A model generated the notes under the pieces. The model did no database searches, was not told where the DNA came from, and saw nothing but the letters and a program-made list of their open reading frames with translations. DNA of 64,000 nt from assembly GCF_014201145.1 (NCBI RefSeq), contig NZ_JACHDP010000001.1, positions 6,138,001 through 6,202,000 of the forward strand. The letters run 5' to 3'. The position numbers and the translations under genes were made by a program. Numbering within the stretch: the first letter of the stretch is position 1; the number at the start of each line of letters is the position of its first letter. Positions 16,838-25,186 of the stretch are shown here, one piece after another. The DNA comes from Micromonospora parathelypteridis (GTDB taxonomy: Bacteria; Actinomycetota; Actinomycetes; Mycobacteriales; Micromonosporaceae).

Positions 16838-17120
16838 CAATCAGCACCGACAGAGCCGACCCCGGCCTCCGCGCGAACCCGCCTGAGGCGGCCGGCGGCG
16901 ACCGGACCGAGGTCGGCGTACGACGTCGTCAACCCGCGGGCGGTGAAGAGCTCGCGCATGAGCGAGCGACGCACCGTCGCCCTTTCAAGCGGCGTCCCCA
17001 ACGTAACGGAGTCGGCTAATACGCTGCTTAGCGCGAACCTGCACGGCCCTATCCCGCCGTTGATCCGTCATCGCGAAGCCCCGCCCGCGCGGCTAGCCTG
17101 ATCGCCTTGGTCACTGATCA
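16838..17120. promoter_or_regulatory. Divergent promoter region between ACP2 and acyl dehydrogenase operons
   Basis: 283 bp with no gene. Between 17003 and 17033 there are three imperfect heptamers at 11-bp steps (CGTAACG, CGGCTAA, CTGCTTA) which loosely resemble the repeats at 14423, 22220 and 23331. TAATAC at 17019-17024 and TAGCCT further right are promoter-like hexamers. The motif similarity is weak. Confidence 0.35.
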
Positions 17121-18872
17121 ATGCGGGGGTCCGTCGTGGCACACCGATACGCCGCCCTCGACATCGCCGCCGAGCTCGACCTGCTGCTCGGTGACCCGAT
17201 GGCGGGTGGCACGCCGTTCTCGTTCGAACAGATCGTCGAGGCCGAGGAGCGCGACGCCCTTCCGGATGGCGCGGTCGACGTCCTACGGGACTGGGGCTTC
17301 GCGGAGTTCCTGGTGCCCACCGCCCTCGGCGGTCGGCTGCGCTCTCTCGACGAGTTGCTCTTCGTCGCCAGGACCGTCTCCCGGCGTTCGCTGGCCTTCG
17401 CCGTCATGTACGGGTCCGCGCTGCTCGGTGCCAACCCGGTGTGGTTGTGGGGCGATGAGGAGCAGCGCGGACGACTGGCCAAGGAGATCGTCGGCGGCGC
17501 CCTGAGCGCGTTCGCCGTCTCCGAGGCCGACCATGGCAGCGACCTTCTCGCCTCCTCCGTGGCCGCCGAGCCCGTGCCGGGAGGCTTCGTCCTGACCGGG
17601 CAGAAGTGGCCGGTCGGCAACGCGACCCGGGCCCGGTTTCTGACGACCTGCGCCCGCACCGGCCCTCGCAGCTTCTCGCTGCTGCTGGTCGACAAGGAGG
17701 AGCTGAGCCGCGACAGTTTCCGGGAGATGCCCTTCGTCCGGACCGTCGGGCTGCGGGGGCACGACCTGAGCGGGATCGAATTCGAGGGGTCGTTCATCCC
17801 GGCCGCCGCCGCCATCGGCAACCAGGGCATCGCGGTGGTCCAGGTGTTGAAGGCCCTTCAGATCACCCGCGCCGCGATCCCGGCGATGTCGCTCGGCACG
17901 ATGGACTCGGCGCTGCGACTCGCCCTGACCTACAGCCACGAGCGGCGCCTGTACGGGGCGCCGATCGCGGACCTGCCGGTCATCCACGACCACCTGGTCC
18001 GTGGTCACGTCGATCTACTGATCGCCGAATGCGTCGCGGTCGGCGCGGCCCGCGCCCTGACCGTGGCACCGGACCGCCTCAGCCTCTGGTCGTCGGTGGC
18101 GAAGTACCTCGTGCCCGTCATCGGCGACGAGACGGTGCTCAGCATGGCCACGGTCCTCGGCGCCCGCAGCTACCTGCGTGAGGGGGTCGCCCACGGCGTC
18201 TTCCAGAAGCTTCAGCGCGACCACGCGATCGCGGCGATCTTCGAGGGAACCACCCACGTCAACCTGCACGGCATCGCCGGGCAGATGCCCTTCGTCGCCG
18301 CGCGCCGCCACGAGCAGCCTGCCGCCGATCAGCTCGACGACCTGTTCGACACCCTCTTCTCCTGGAGTACGGACGCACCGATCTGGCAACCCGCCGGCGC
18401 CGATCTGCGGCTCACCAACGAAGGACGCGACGAGCTGATCCAAGGCTGGCCACGGTTGGTACGACGTGTCGAGACGGCCTGTGCCCGCCCGGACCGCCCG
18501 TCGGTGGCCGACGAACTGCTGGCGACCGTGGCGCACCTGTCTCGGGTCCACGAGGAGACGTACGCCTCCGTCACGCACTGGGACGCCCGGTCGCTGCCGG
18601 CCATGCGCGCGGCGATCACGCACTGTCTGCTGCACGCGGCGTCGGCCTGTGTGGCGACGTGGTTGGCCAACCGTGCGACGTTCGGCGGCGCGTTCGCCGA
18701 CGGCGGCTGGCTGTTGTTGTCGCTGCAGCGTCTGCTCGCGCGGCTCGGGGAGCGCGTCGACCTCGCCGAGCAGCCGGCCAGGGAGTTGCTCTCGGCCGCT
18801 GCCCGCACGGCGCAGGCGTGGCCTTCGTACTTCTCCATCCGCTGCCTCGGCAGTGGGCCAGCCGCTGACTGA
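17121..18872 (+). CDS. Acyl-CoA/acyl-ACP dehydrogenase with C-terminal extension
   Basis: A 583-residue flavoprotein. The N-terminal helical domain contains GGRLRSLDELLFVARTVSRRSLAFAVMYGS. The FAD/substrate loop is AFAVSEADHGSDLLAS and the middle beta domain GGFVLTGQKWPVGNATRARF. The C-terminal helical domain holds YSHERRLYGAPIADLPVIHDHL and the catalytic-loop motif AIFEGTTHVNLHGIAGQ. About 180 extra residues follow the usual 380-400, as in larger ACADs that act on bulky or carrier-bound chains. The start is the ATG at 17121; a GTG at 17136 is possible. It should introduce an alpha-beta double bond. Being divergent from the ACP2 operon suggests an acyl-ACP substrate, which is inference. Confidence 0.88.
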   Translation: MRGSVVAHRYAALDIAAELDLLLGDPMAGGTPFSFEQIVEAEERDALPDGAVDVLRDWGFAEFLVPTALGGRLRSLDELLFVARTVSRRSLAFAVMYGSALLGANPVWLWGDEEQRGRLAKEIVGGALSAFAVSEADHGSDLLASSVAAEPVPGGFVLTGQKWPVGNATRARFLTTCARTGPRSFSLLLVDKEELSRDSFREMPFVRTVGLRGHDLSGIEFEGSFIPAAAAIGNQGIAVVQVLKALQITRAAIPAMSLGTMDSALRLALTYSHERRLYGAPIADLPVIHDHLVRGHVDLLIAECVAVGAARALTVAPDRLSLWSSVAKYLVPVIGDETVLSMATVLGARSYLREGVAHGVFQKLQRDHAIAAIFEGTTHVNLHGIAGQMPFVAARRHEQPAADQLDDLFDTLFSWSTDAPIWQPAGADLRLTNEGRDELIQGWPRLVRRVETACARPDRPSVADELLATVAHLSRVHEETYASVTHWDARSLPAMRAAITHCLLHAASACVATWLANRATFGGAFADGGWLLLSLQRLLARLGERVDLAEQPARELLSAAARTAQAWPSYFSIRCLGSGPAAD

Positions 18873-18890
18873 TCACGACGGAGGCATCTC

Positions 18891-19547
18891 TTGCTCAACG
18901 AGGTTCTGAGGCCAATCGTCTCACCCGTTGCCCGCGCCCTGTACCGACCGGTGATCGAGGGCGCGGAGAACGTACCCCGGCGAGGGCCGGTCATCCTCGC
19001 CGCGAACCATCTGTCCTTCGCCGAGAACTGGCTCATCCCGATCGCGACCCCACGGTCGGTCCGCTACCTCGTCAAGATCGAGTACCTGCGCACGCCGTCG
19101 CTCGGTGGCCGGATGGCTGGGTGGTTCTTCAGCGAACTCGGGTTCGTGGGAGTCCAGCGCGGCGGACCCCGCGACGCCACGTCGTCGTCCCTGGAGGCGG
19201 CGATGGGAGTGCTCCGGGCCGGCCGGGCATTCGCCATCTACCCCGAGGGCACCCGCTCACTCGACGGCCGGCTGTACCGGGGCAAGACGGGTGTGGCACG
19301 GCTGTCGCTGGCCACCGGCGCCCCGGTCGTACCGATCGGGATCATCGGCACCGAGGTGATGCAACCTGTCGGTGTCCGCGTGCCCCGACGGCGTCCGGTG
19401 ACGGTCCGGTTCGGCACGCCGATGACGTTCGACGAGTACCGCGACTCGCAGGACCCGGCCGACTGGCGCACGGTGACGGACAAGATCATGGTGGCGATCT
19501 CGGAACTGTCCGGGCAGGAGTACGTGGACGCGTACCAGAAGCGCTGA
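18891..19547 (+). CDS. PlsC-type lysophospholipid acyltransferase with HX4E active site
   Basis: A 218-residue LPLAT-family protein. The acyl-acceptor motif IYPEGTRSLDGRLYRGKTG, the AP-PVVPIGIIGT segment and the first block LAANHLSFAENW are clear. In block I the canonical HX4D is HX4E (H40, E45). The aspartate normally forms the charge relay with the histidine, so glutamate there is unusual and may alter or abolish activity. The TTG start is supported by GGAGG eight bases before it. The gene follows the dehydrogenase by 18 bases, so they form an operon. It would transfer an acyl group from ACP or CoA to a (phospho)glycerol-like hydroxyl. A paralogue with the normal HX4D is at 27767. Confidence 0.85.
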   Translation: MLNEVLRPIVSPVARALYRPVIEGAENVPRRGPVILAANHLSFAENWLIPIATPRSVRYLVKIEYLRTPSLGGRMAGWFFSELGFVGVQRGGPRDATSSSLEAAMGVLRAGRAFAIYPEGTRSLDGRLYRGKTGVARLSLATGAPVVPIGIIGTEVMQPVGVRVPRRRPVTVRFGTPMTFDEYRDSQDPADWRTVTDKIMVAISELSGQEYVDAYQKR

Positions 19548-19555
19548 GTGGGGGA

Positions 19556-19587
19556 GGGCGGCGGCGGTCTTCGTTCCGCCGCCGCCC
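19556..19587. terminator. Bidirectional hairpin between convergent genes
   Basis: A perfect 12-bp GC stem (GGGCGGCGGCGG paired with CCGCCGCCGCCC) with an 8-base loop lies between the stops of the acyltransferase genes at 19547 and 19595. It is the obvious terminator for both, without a U-tract, as is usual in high-GC actinomycetes. Confidence 0.75.
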
Positions 19588-19594
19588 CTTCCTC

Positions 19595-20971
19595 TCAGCG
19601 TCCGCTGCTCGACGGCTGGGCCGGCACCGCGTCAGCGACGGGCTTCTCCTCAACCATCGACACCGTCTCGGCGGTCGGATCAGCCTCGACCAGCGGCTCC
19701 GCCAGCACCTCGGGATCGTTGTGCCTTGCCGGCCCGGGCTTGCGGACGGACTCCTTCACCGTCGGTGGTTTCGGCCGCAGGAGTCGTGCCGCGGGCAACT
19801 CGACGAACCGGTAGAGCAGCCACGCGACCGCGGTGCAGAGCGCGAAGAGACAGACGATGACTGCCAGCTCGACCGGCAGCGGCGGACGCTCCGCGGTGGA
19901 GCCGATCACGCCGGCCCCCACCAGGAGATCCTTCACGACCGGGCCGAGCGGCAGGAACACCAGCAGGTGCGTCAGATAGAAGCTGTAGGAGATCTCGCCG
20001 AACCAGACCAGCGGCTTCGCGTGCAGGACCGAGCGGCGGCCCTTCGCATCGGCGGTGGCCAGGGCGGCGAGCAGTATCGCGACCGGTATCAGCAGCGCGC
20101 CTACCCGCTGGATCCGTTCGGGGAGCAGCAGCGTCACCGAGAAGACTGCCGCGAGGATGGCGAGACAGCCCCCGATGCCGGGGCCGCGCCAGGTGCCGCG
20201 ACGCAGGAGCAGACCCACCGCCACGCCGACCGTGAAGTCCAGGGCGCGGTGCAGCGGCAGCACCATGGTGAACCAGTACGCGAAGTCTCCGCCGCTCGGT
20301 GCGGTGTTGAAGAACGGCGGGCCGGCATCCTTGACCAGGAACATGTTGCCCACGAGGAACGGCAGTGCGCAGGCGAGCAGGGTGGCTACGACGATGACCC
20401 GACGCAGGGCCCGGTCGCCGAGCGGCACCAGGGCGGCGAAGAGCACCGGGAAGATGAGGTAGAAGAAGGCCTCTGCGCTCAACGACCACGACACCGGGTT
20501 GAGCCCGTAGATGACGCTCTGCTGCGGCACCCAGCCCTGGACCATGAACATGTTCGACAGCACGTTCTTCCAGCCGGGCGGCATGCCCAGCACCACGAGC
20601 ACCAGGGCCGCCACGGCGGTGGTGGTCGCGTAGATCGGGTAGATCCGCGACACCCGACGCCGCCAGAAGACCCGGGCGGTGTCGCCGTTGCGGACGACCC
20701 AGGTGAGCACGATGCCGCTCATCAGGAAGAACGCGTTCATCCCGCCGTACGAGATCACGGCGACCCACTCCGGGATGGCGTGGGCCACGAACTCGATCCC
20801 ACCGCCCTCGACCGCGACGAGTTGCAGCGCCGTGTAGTGGACCATGAACGCCATCGCGGCGAGGATGCCGCGCAGCGCGGTCAGCGAGTCCAGGCGCACC
20901 ACCTTGGTGCCGCGCGCGGCCTTCGCCGCCTCCACGACCGTGTTCGGCACACCGGTGACCGCGCCGCTCAC
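19595..20971 (-). CDS. Acyltransferase family 3 (OafA/NodX-like) membrane O-acyltransferase
   Basis: A 458-residue integral membrane protein with about ten helices. It begins LDSLTALRGILAAMAFMVHY, the LxxLRG start and helix-1 histidine of family 3 acyltransferases; RRRVSRIYPIY, VSWSLSAEAFFYLIFPV and ISYSFYLTHLL are further family marks. A charged cytoplasmic tail of about 60 residues follows the last helix. The GTG start overlaps the amidohydrolase stop (GTGA). These enzymes O-acylate sugars, macrolides or lipids using acyl-CoA at the cytoplasmic face. Here it may decorate or complete the product of the surrounding locus. Confidence 0.88.
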   Translation of the reverse strand: MSGAVTGVPNTVVEAAKAARGTKVVRLDSLTALRGILAAMAFMVHYTALQLVAVEGGGIEFVAHAIPEWVAVISYGGMNAFFLMSGIVLTWVVRNGDTARVFWRRRVSRIYPIYATTTAVAALVLVVLGMPPGWKNVLSNMFMVQGWVPQQSVIYGLNPVSWSLSAEAFFYLIFPVLFAALVPLGDRALRRVIVVATLLACALPFLVGNMFLVKDAGPPFFNTAPSGGDFAYWFTMVLPLHRALDFTVGVAVGLLLRRGTWRGPGIGGCLAILAAVFSVTLLLPERIQRVGALLIPVAILLAALATADAKGRRSVLHAKPLVWFGEISYSFYLTHLLVFLPLGPVVKDLLVGAGVIGSTAERPPLPVELAVIVCLFALCTAVAWLLYRFVELPAARLLRPKPPTVKESVRKPGPARHNDPEVLAEPLVEADPTAETVSMVEEKPVADAVPAQPSSSGR

Positions 20972-22128
20972 GGGCGGACCTTCGCCACCCGGGAGCCCAT
21001 CAGCTCGGCGAAGTTGCCGGCGAAGAAGCGGTCCTTGACCTTCTCGTCGGAGCCGGCGAGGAACTTCTCCGCCGCGCCGAGCGGGTCCGTGCCGCCCTCG
21101 GTATGCGGGAAGTCCGTGCCGAACATGAACAGGTCCGGGCCGGCCTGCTCGATGAGCCAGTCCAGTGGCTCGACGAAGAACGCCGTGAACTTCACCTGGC
21201 GGCGGACGAAGTCCGACGGGCGCATCGACAACGCGCGCAGGTCGGGCTCGGTCCGGCCGAACGCCATCTGCGCGATGTCCAACTGCTTCATCCAGGGCGC
21301 CACCCACAGGCCGCCCTGCTCGATGCAGCCGCAGCGCAACGTCGGGAAGCGGTCGAAGACACCGTCGAGCACGAGCATCGTCAGGAACGTCTGCGGCGGG
21401 ACCTGCATCCCCATGTAGTCCTTGGACCGGATGTTCTCGCCGCCGCCGAGGAAGTCGGCCGGCGGGGTCCGCCCGTTGTTGCGGTACGCGTCCGGCACCA
21501 GAGCGCCGCCCGTACAGACGTGCAGGAAGAACGGCATGTCGGCGTCCTGGAGGGTGGCCCAGAAGCGGTCGTACGCGGGGTGCGCCGGAGAGAACTCCGG
21601 CGGTGCGACGGAGGGCACGATGACTCCGTCGCAGCCGAGCTCGATCGCGGCCTCCAGCTCGGCAACGCTGCGCTCCGGATCGGCGAGGGGTACGAATCCG
21701 ACGGGCAGCAGCCGCCGGTCGACCGAACACCAGTCGACGATCGCGCGGTTCAGGGCGCGGGTGCCCCCGTACATCAGCTCGGGGTGTTCGTAGTACCAGA
21801 ACTGTTCACTCGCGACCGTGCTGAAGACCAACTGCGCCGAGAATCCGAGCAGGTCCAGGGCGCGGCTGCGTTCGCCGGCGTCGGTGCCGCCGAAGCTCTC
21901 CCAGCCCTTCATGGTCATGAGAGTCTGCTCGGCCTGCGCACGGCGTTCCTGGTCGTCGTAGCGGTGCCGGATGTCGGTCTCGGCGCGGCGCGCCCGCTGC
22001 ACCTTGTCCGCGCCAAAGGAGCGGAGAAGCTCGCGTGCGGAGGGCTCGGCGTACTCGGTGAGCCAGCCTTCCCGCTCCATCACGTGGCTGTCGGCGTCGT
22101 AGTAGACCCGACCTTCTGCGTACGGCAT
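20968..22128 (-). CDS. Amidohydrolase-2 family metal-dependent hydrolase/decarboxylase
   Basis: A 386-residue TIM-barrel amidohydrolase. The N-terminal DADSHVME is the HxH-type metal motif variant (D-x-D-x-H) seen in the ACMSD/LigW-like subgroup. Further metal-site candidates are the histidine in MPFFLHVCTGG and the C-terminal FMFGTDFPHTEGG aspartate. It contains LLGFSAQLVFSTVASEQFW and GFVPLADPERSVAELE, typical of this subgroup, whose members hydrolyse C-N or C-C bonds or decarboxylate. AAGGAG precedes the ATG by about nine bases. It is coupled to the OafA-type acyltransferase and lies downstream of the repeat at 22220-22237. Its substrate is unknown. Confidence 0.85.
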   Translation of the reverse strand: MPYAEGRVYYDADSHVMEREGWLTEYAEPSARELLRSFGADKVQRARRAETDIRHRYDDQERRAQAEQTLMTMKGWESFGGTDAGERSRALDLLGFSAQLVFSTVASEQFWYYEHPELMYGGTRALNRAIVDWCSVDRRLLPVGFVPLADPERSVAELEAAIELGCDGVIVPSVAPPEFSPAHPAYDRFWATLQDADMPFFLHVCTGGALVPDAYRNNGRTPPADFLGGGENIRSKDYMGMQVPPQTFLTMLVLDGVFDRFPTLRCGCIEQGGLWVAPWMKQLDIAQMAFGRTEPDLRALSMRPSDFVRRQVKFTAFFVEPLDWLIEQAGPDLFMFGTDFPHTEGGTDPLGAAEKFLAGSDEKVKDRFFAGNFAELMGSRVAKVRP

Positions 22129-22219
22129 CAGGCACTCTCCTTCAACTCGAACTCCCGGTGGACGTTAGAGCGGATCGACACCCTTCGGTGTACTGGCGCA
22201 ACGCAGCGGCTGCGGCCGT

Positions 22220-22237
22220 GTTAGCGACCGGTTAGCA
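22220..22237 (-). promoter_or_regulatory. Direct repeat, 11-bp spacing, upstream of amidohydrolase operon
   Basis: GTTAGCG (22220-22226) and GTTAGCA (22231-22237), read on the minus strand as TGCTAAC and CGCTAAC, start 11 bp apart and share six bases. The site lies about 92-109 bp before the amidohydrolase ATG. It overlaps the end of the lipid-kinase gene, whose stop codon is part of one copy, so coding constraint could explain part of the match. Confidence 0.4.
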
Positions 22238-23168
22238 GCGGGATCGGCAGGGCGGCCGGTACGGACCGGAACGTCGCCTCCGTCCGCATCCCCAGGAAGT
22301 CGCCGTCCACCTGGACGGCGATCGGACGGCTGGACCGCACCGTCAGGTCGTGCTGGTCCTCGGCGCTGACGACGTCCGGGCCGGTCAGCGACGCCCGGGC
22401 GGTCATCATCTGCCGCACCACCCGCAGTGTCGGCAGCGTGCCGAGTGACGTCAGGCCGAGCACGTCGAGCCCCCGGTCGAACGAGGCCCTGGGGGAGGGC
22501 GCCACCGGCCGGTCCCCGAGGAAGGTCCACGGTGCGGAGTTGCAGACGAACGCCATGAAGATGGACTCGCCGTGCGCCCCGCCCGTCCCGTCGAAGGTCA
22601 ACGCCGGATGCCGGCGGTCGGTCCGGTAGCGCTGCCGCAGGAGCAGGGTGATGTAGGCCGCGGCGGGCATCCGCGGCGGGCGGACGCCAGCGCCGAAGCG
22701 CAGCCGCTCGGCCTCACGCACGATCTCCGCGTCGAGTCCGAAGGAGCACACGAAGGCGAACCAGCGGTCCCCGACGATGCCGAGGCCCAGCCGCCGACTT
22801 CCACCCGCGGTCACCGCGTCGCGCACCAGACGGGCCGCGTCGTTGATGCGGTTGGGCAGGCCGATCGAACGGGCGAAGACGTTCGTGCCACCGGCGGGCA
22901 GCGGGGCGAAGACCGGTACGTCGTCAGCCACACCGTCGGCGAGCAGGCCGTTGACCGTCTCGTTCGCCGCACCGTCGCCGGACGCGGTGAGCACGACGTC
23001 GTACCCCTCGCGGCGCGCCGCACGGGCCAGCTCCGCCGCGTGGCCACGCCGCGTGGTGTCCACGACGTCCAGCTTCAGTCCGGCGAGGATGTCGGTGAGC
23101 TCGTCGCGGGCAGAGGGGTTCATCCGCGTGGCCTGCGGGTTGACGATCAGCAGGCATCGGGGCGGCAT
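22221..23168 (-). CDS. Diacylglycerol/sphingosine kinase-like lipid kinase
   Basis: A 315-residue protein of the DAGK catalytic superfamily. It starts CLLIVNPQATRMN, has the nucleotide loop SGDGAANETVNGL (63-75), then PLPAGGTNVFARSIGLP and a C-terminal beta domain with VQVDGDFLGMRTEATFRSVPAAL. The usual loop is GGDGTxNE; serine for the first glycine and alanine for the threonine are departures, but the Asp and the NE are kept. Family members phosphorylate the hydroxyl of diacylglycerol, sphingoid bases or related lipids with ATP. It diverges from the KASIII operon and is same-strand with the amidohydrolase operon. A role in phosphorylating the lipid product or acceptor is inferred. Confidence 0.87.
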   Translation of the reverse strand: MPPRCLLIVNPQATRMNPSARDELTDILAGLKLDVVDTTRRGHAAELARAARREGYDVVLTASGDGAANETVNGLLADGVADDVPVFAPLPAGGTNVFARSIGLPNRINDAARLVRDAVTAGGSRRLGLGIVGDRWFAFVCSFGLDAEIVREAERLRFGAGVRPPRMPAAAYITLLLRQRYRTDRRHPALTFDGTGGAHGESIFMAFVCNSAPWTFLGDRPVAPSPRASFDRGLDVLGLTSLGTLPTLRVVRQMMTARASLTGPDVVSAEDQHDLTVRSSRPIAVQVDGDFLGMRTEATFRSVPAALPIPLLTGR

Positions 23169-23442
23169 GATCGGGCGACCTCCTTCTGCGCCGGCACGAC
23201 AGGTTGCTGGCGAGGCGCCACTGTAGAGCCACCGGTGCTCGCTCGGGAGAACGCTGAAGTGGGTCTTTAGCGAGCCGTTGTGGCCGCGTCAGCGGCAGGT
23301 TTGCCGAGGGTCCGGCGGGACCGGGACGGTCGCTAAAACCCCGCTAAACCCATGCCTTCGGGCGGTGTCCACACCCCTGTCGAACGGTCTGACCCGTGCA
23401 ATCATCGGCACCTCTACCGCCGCGAGACGAAGGACGGGTCGG
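23169..23442. promoter_or_regulatory. Divergent promoter region, lipid kinase / KASIII operon
   Basis: 274 bp without a gene between the lipid-kinase start and the KASIII start. It contains TTTAGCG at 23266-23272 (CGCTAAA on the minus strand, toward the kinase) and the CGCTAAA direct repeat at 23331-23348 (toward KASIII). Confidence 0.5.
23331..23348 (+). promoter_or_regulatory. Candidate SARP operator: CGCTAAA direct repeat, 11-bp spacing
   Basis: CGCTAAA at 23331-23337 and 23342-23348 is an exact heptamer repeat whose copies start 11 bp apart, about 95-112 bp before the KASIII start. Heptamers at this spacing are the known SARP-box layout. A third, inverted copy lies at 23266-23272. Confidence 0.55.
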
Positions 23443-24420
23443 ATGGCGATTGGCATCATCGATATGGGGTCCTACGTCCCCGATCGCGTTGTGACGAACG
23501 ACGACATCTGTGCGTGGAGCGGCGCCACCCACGAGTGGATCACCAACCTGACCGGCATCAACGAGCGCCGGTACGCAGAGCCCGAGCAGACCACCTCGGA
23601 CCTGGCGGTCCTCGCCGCGGCGCCCCTGGTCGCCGACCCCTCCGTACAGGAACGGCTTGCCTGGTTGTTCCTCAGCACCAACTCGCCGGACCAGCCGTCC
23701 CCGGCGACCGCCGCCGTGGTGCAGGCGAAGCTGGGCCTGCCCGCGCTGCCGGCCTTCGACGTCGGCGTCGCCTGCGCTGGGGTGATCTTCCACATGGCCC
23801 TGGCGAACGCGCTGATGCGCGACGACGGCGGACAGGTCGCACTGGCGATCGGCGCCGACAAGGTGTCCTCCATCGTGGACCGAACCGATCGACGCACCGT
23901 CGCGCTCTTCGGCGACGGCGCCGCGGCGCTGCTCCTCGGCTCGGTGCCGGACGGCTACGGGATCCGCAGCACCAGCCTGCTCACCGATGGCGCGCGCTGG
24001 GAGAACATCGGCATCTACGCGGGCGGCAGCCGGCTGCCGCTGACGCCGGAACGGTACGCCGAGGGCGGCCAGTTCACCCGGATGGACGGGCGGGCGGTCG
24101 CGGCGTTCGTCCTGCAGACGCTGCCGAAGGTGATCGACTCGGCGCTGGAGAAGGCTGGCGTGGGCCTGCACGACATCGACCGGTTCGTGTTCCACCAGGC
24201 GAACGGGCGTCTGCTCGCCGGGCTCGGCAAGAAGCTCGGCATCGATCCGGACCGGGTGCCGACGACGGTGAGCAGATTCGGCAACTCCGGCGTCGCATCC
24301 CTGCCCGTCACGCTGGTGCAGGCCAACCAGGAGCGTCCCTTCCAGCGTGGCGAGAAGCTGCTGCTCGCCGCGGTGGGCGCGGGGATGACCGCCGGCGCGG
24401 CCGTCCTCACCTGGTACTGA
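23443..24420 (+). CDS. 3-oxoacyl-ACP synthase III (KASIII/FabH-like)
   Basis: A 325-residue condensing enzyme. The catalytic triad is readable: C111 in FDVGVACAGVIF, H251 in FVFHQANGRL and N281 in RFGNSGVASLP. EWITNLTGINERRYAEPEQ is the FabH-like N-terminal arginine region. The ATG at 23443 is used; the frame is open further left but has no codon bias or RBS there. It heads an operon of KASIII, SDR, F420-type oxidoreductase, MFS and LPLAT with overlaps or short gaps. It would start a chain from an acyl-CoA (or transfer an acyl unit) onto a malonyl-ACP or other acceptor. Divergent KASIII enzymes also make ester or C-C bonds in secondary metabolism. Confidence 0.9.
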   Translation: MAIGIIDMGSYVPDRVVTNDDICAWSGATHEWITNLTGINERRYAEPEQTTSDLAVLAAAPLVADPSVQERLAWLFLSTNSPDQPSPATAAVVQAKLGLPALPAFDVGVACAGVIFHMALANALMRDDGGQVALAIGADKVSSIVDRTDRRTVALFGDGAAALLLGSVPDGYGIRSTSLLTDGARWENIGIYAGGSRLPLTPERYAEGGQFTRMDGRAVAAFVLQTLPKVIDSALEKAGVGLHDIDRFVFHQANGRLLAGLGKKLGIDPDRVPTTVSRFGNSGVASLPVTLVQANQERPFQRGEKLLLAAVGAGMTAGAAVLTWY

Positions 24421-24445
24421 CCGTTCGGAAGGCTGCGGAGATCGG

Positions 24446-25186
24446 ATGCGTCTGAAAGGCAAGAACGCCGTCATCACCGGCGGGAACCGTGGGCTGGGCC
24501 GGGCCATCGCCCGGCACTTCCTGGCTGAGGGCGCGACAGTGACCTGTGCCTCCCGTACCGGCAAGGGTTGGGAGGAACTGCATCGGGACGCCCCCGACCG
24601 GTCGTTCCACGTGCCGGTCGAGGTCAGCGATCCCGCGTCGGTCGAGCAACTCGTCGCGACCGCCGCGGAGCGCATGGGTGGCATCGACGTCCTGGTCGCG
24701 AACGCCGCCGTACGGCACGACGGGCGGGTCGAGCGGCTGGCGCCGGAGGCGTGGACGGAGACCCTCACCGTCAGTCTCACCGGGGTCTTCCTCTGCACCC
24801 GCGCGGTGGTCCCGGTGATGGCCGGCAACGGCGGCGGTTGCATCATCAACATCTCGTCCGGCCTGGCCACCCGCGTGGCCGTCGGCACGGCGGCGTACAG
24901 CGCGGCCAAGGCCGGCGTCGAGTCGCTCACCCGGACCAGCGCCATCGAACTCGGCCCGAAGGGCATCAAGGTCAACTGCATCTCGCCGGGGCTGATCGAC
25001 AGCGGGATGAGCGAGGCTCTGCGGCCGAACGTCGCGCTCTGGGAGATGTACACCAAACGCATCGCCATGGGCCGAGCCGGGCATGAGGACGAGGTCGCCA
25101 GCGCGGCGGTCTTCCTCGCCTCGGACGAGAGCTCGTACGTGAACGGACACGTGCTCGAAGTGAATGGAGGACTGCTATGGGCGTGA
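24446..25186 (+). CDS. Short-chain dehydrogenase/reductase (FabG-like)
   Basis: A 246-residue classical SDR. The dinucleotide motif is ITGGNRGLGRAIA (TGxxxGxG), then VANAAV (NAG variant) and the catalytic Ser in INISSGL. YSAAKAGVESLTR supplies Tyr and Lys, and the C-terminal SSYVNGHVLEVNGG is typical of FabG-like enzymes. It should reduce a 3-ketoacyl thioester with NADPH, the logical next step after the KASIII just upstream (25-bp gap). Its last 10 bases overlap the F420-type oxidoreductase gene. Confidence 0.9.
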   Translation: MRLKGKNAVITGGNRGLGRAIARHFLAEGATVTCASRTGKGWEELHRDAPDRSFHVPVEVSDPASVEQLVATAAERMGGIDVLVANAAVRHDGRVERLAPEAWTETLTVSLTGVFLCTRAVVPVMAGNGGGCIINISSGLATRVAVGTAAYSAAKAGVESLTRTSAIELGPKGIKVNCISPGLIDSGMSEALRPNVALWEMYTKRIAMGRAGHEDEVASAAVFLASDESSYVNGHVLEVNGGLLWA

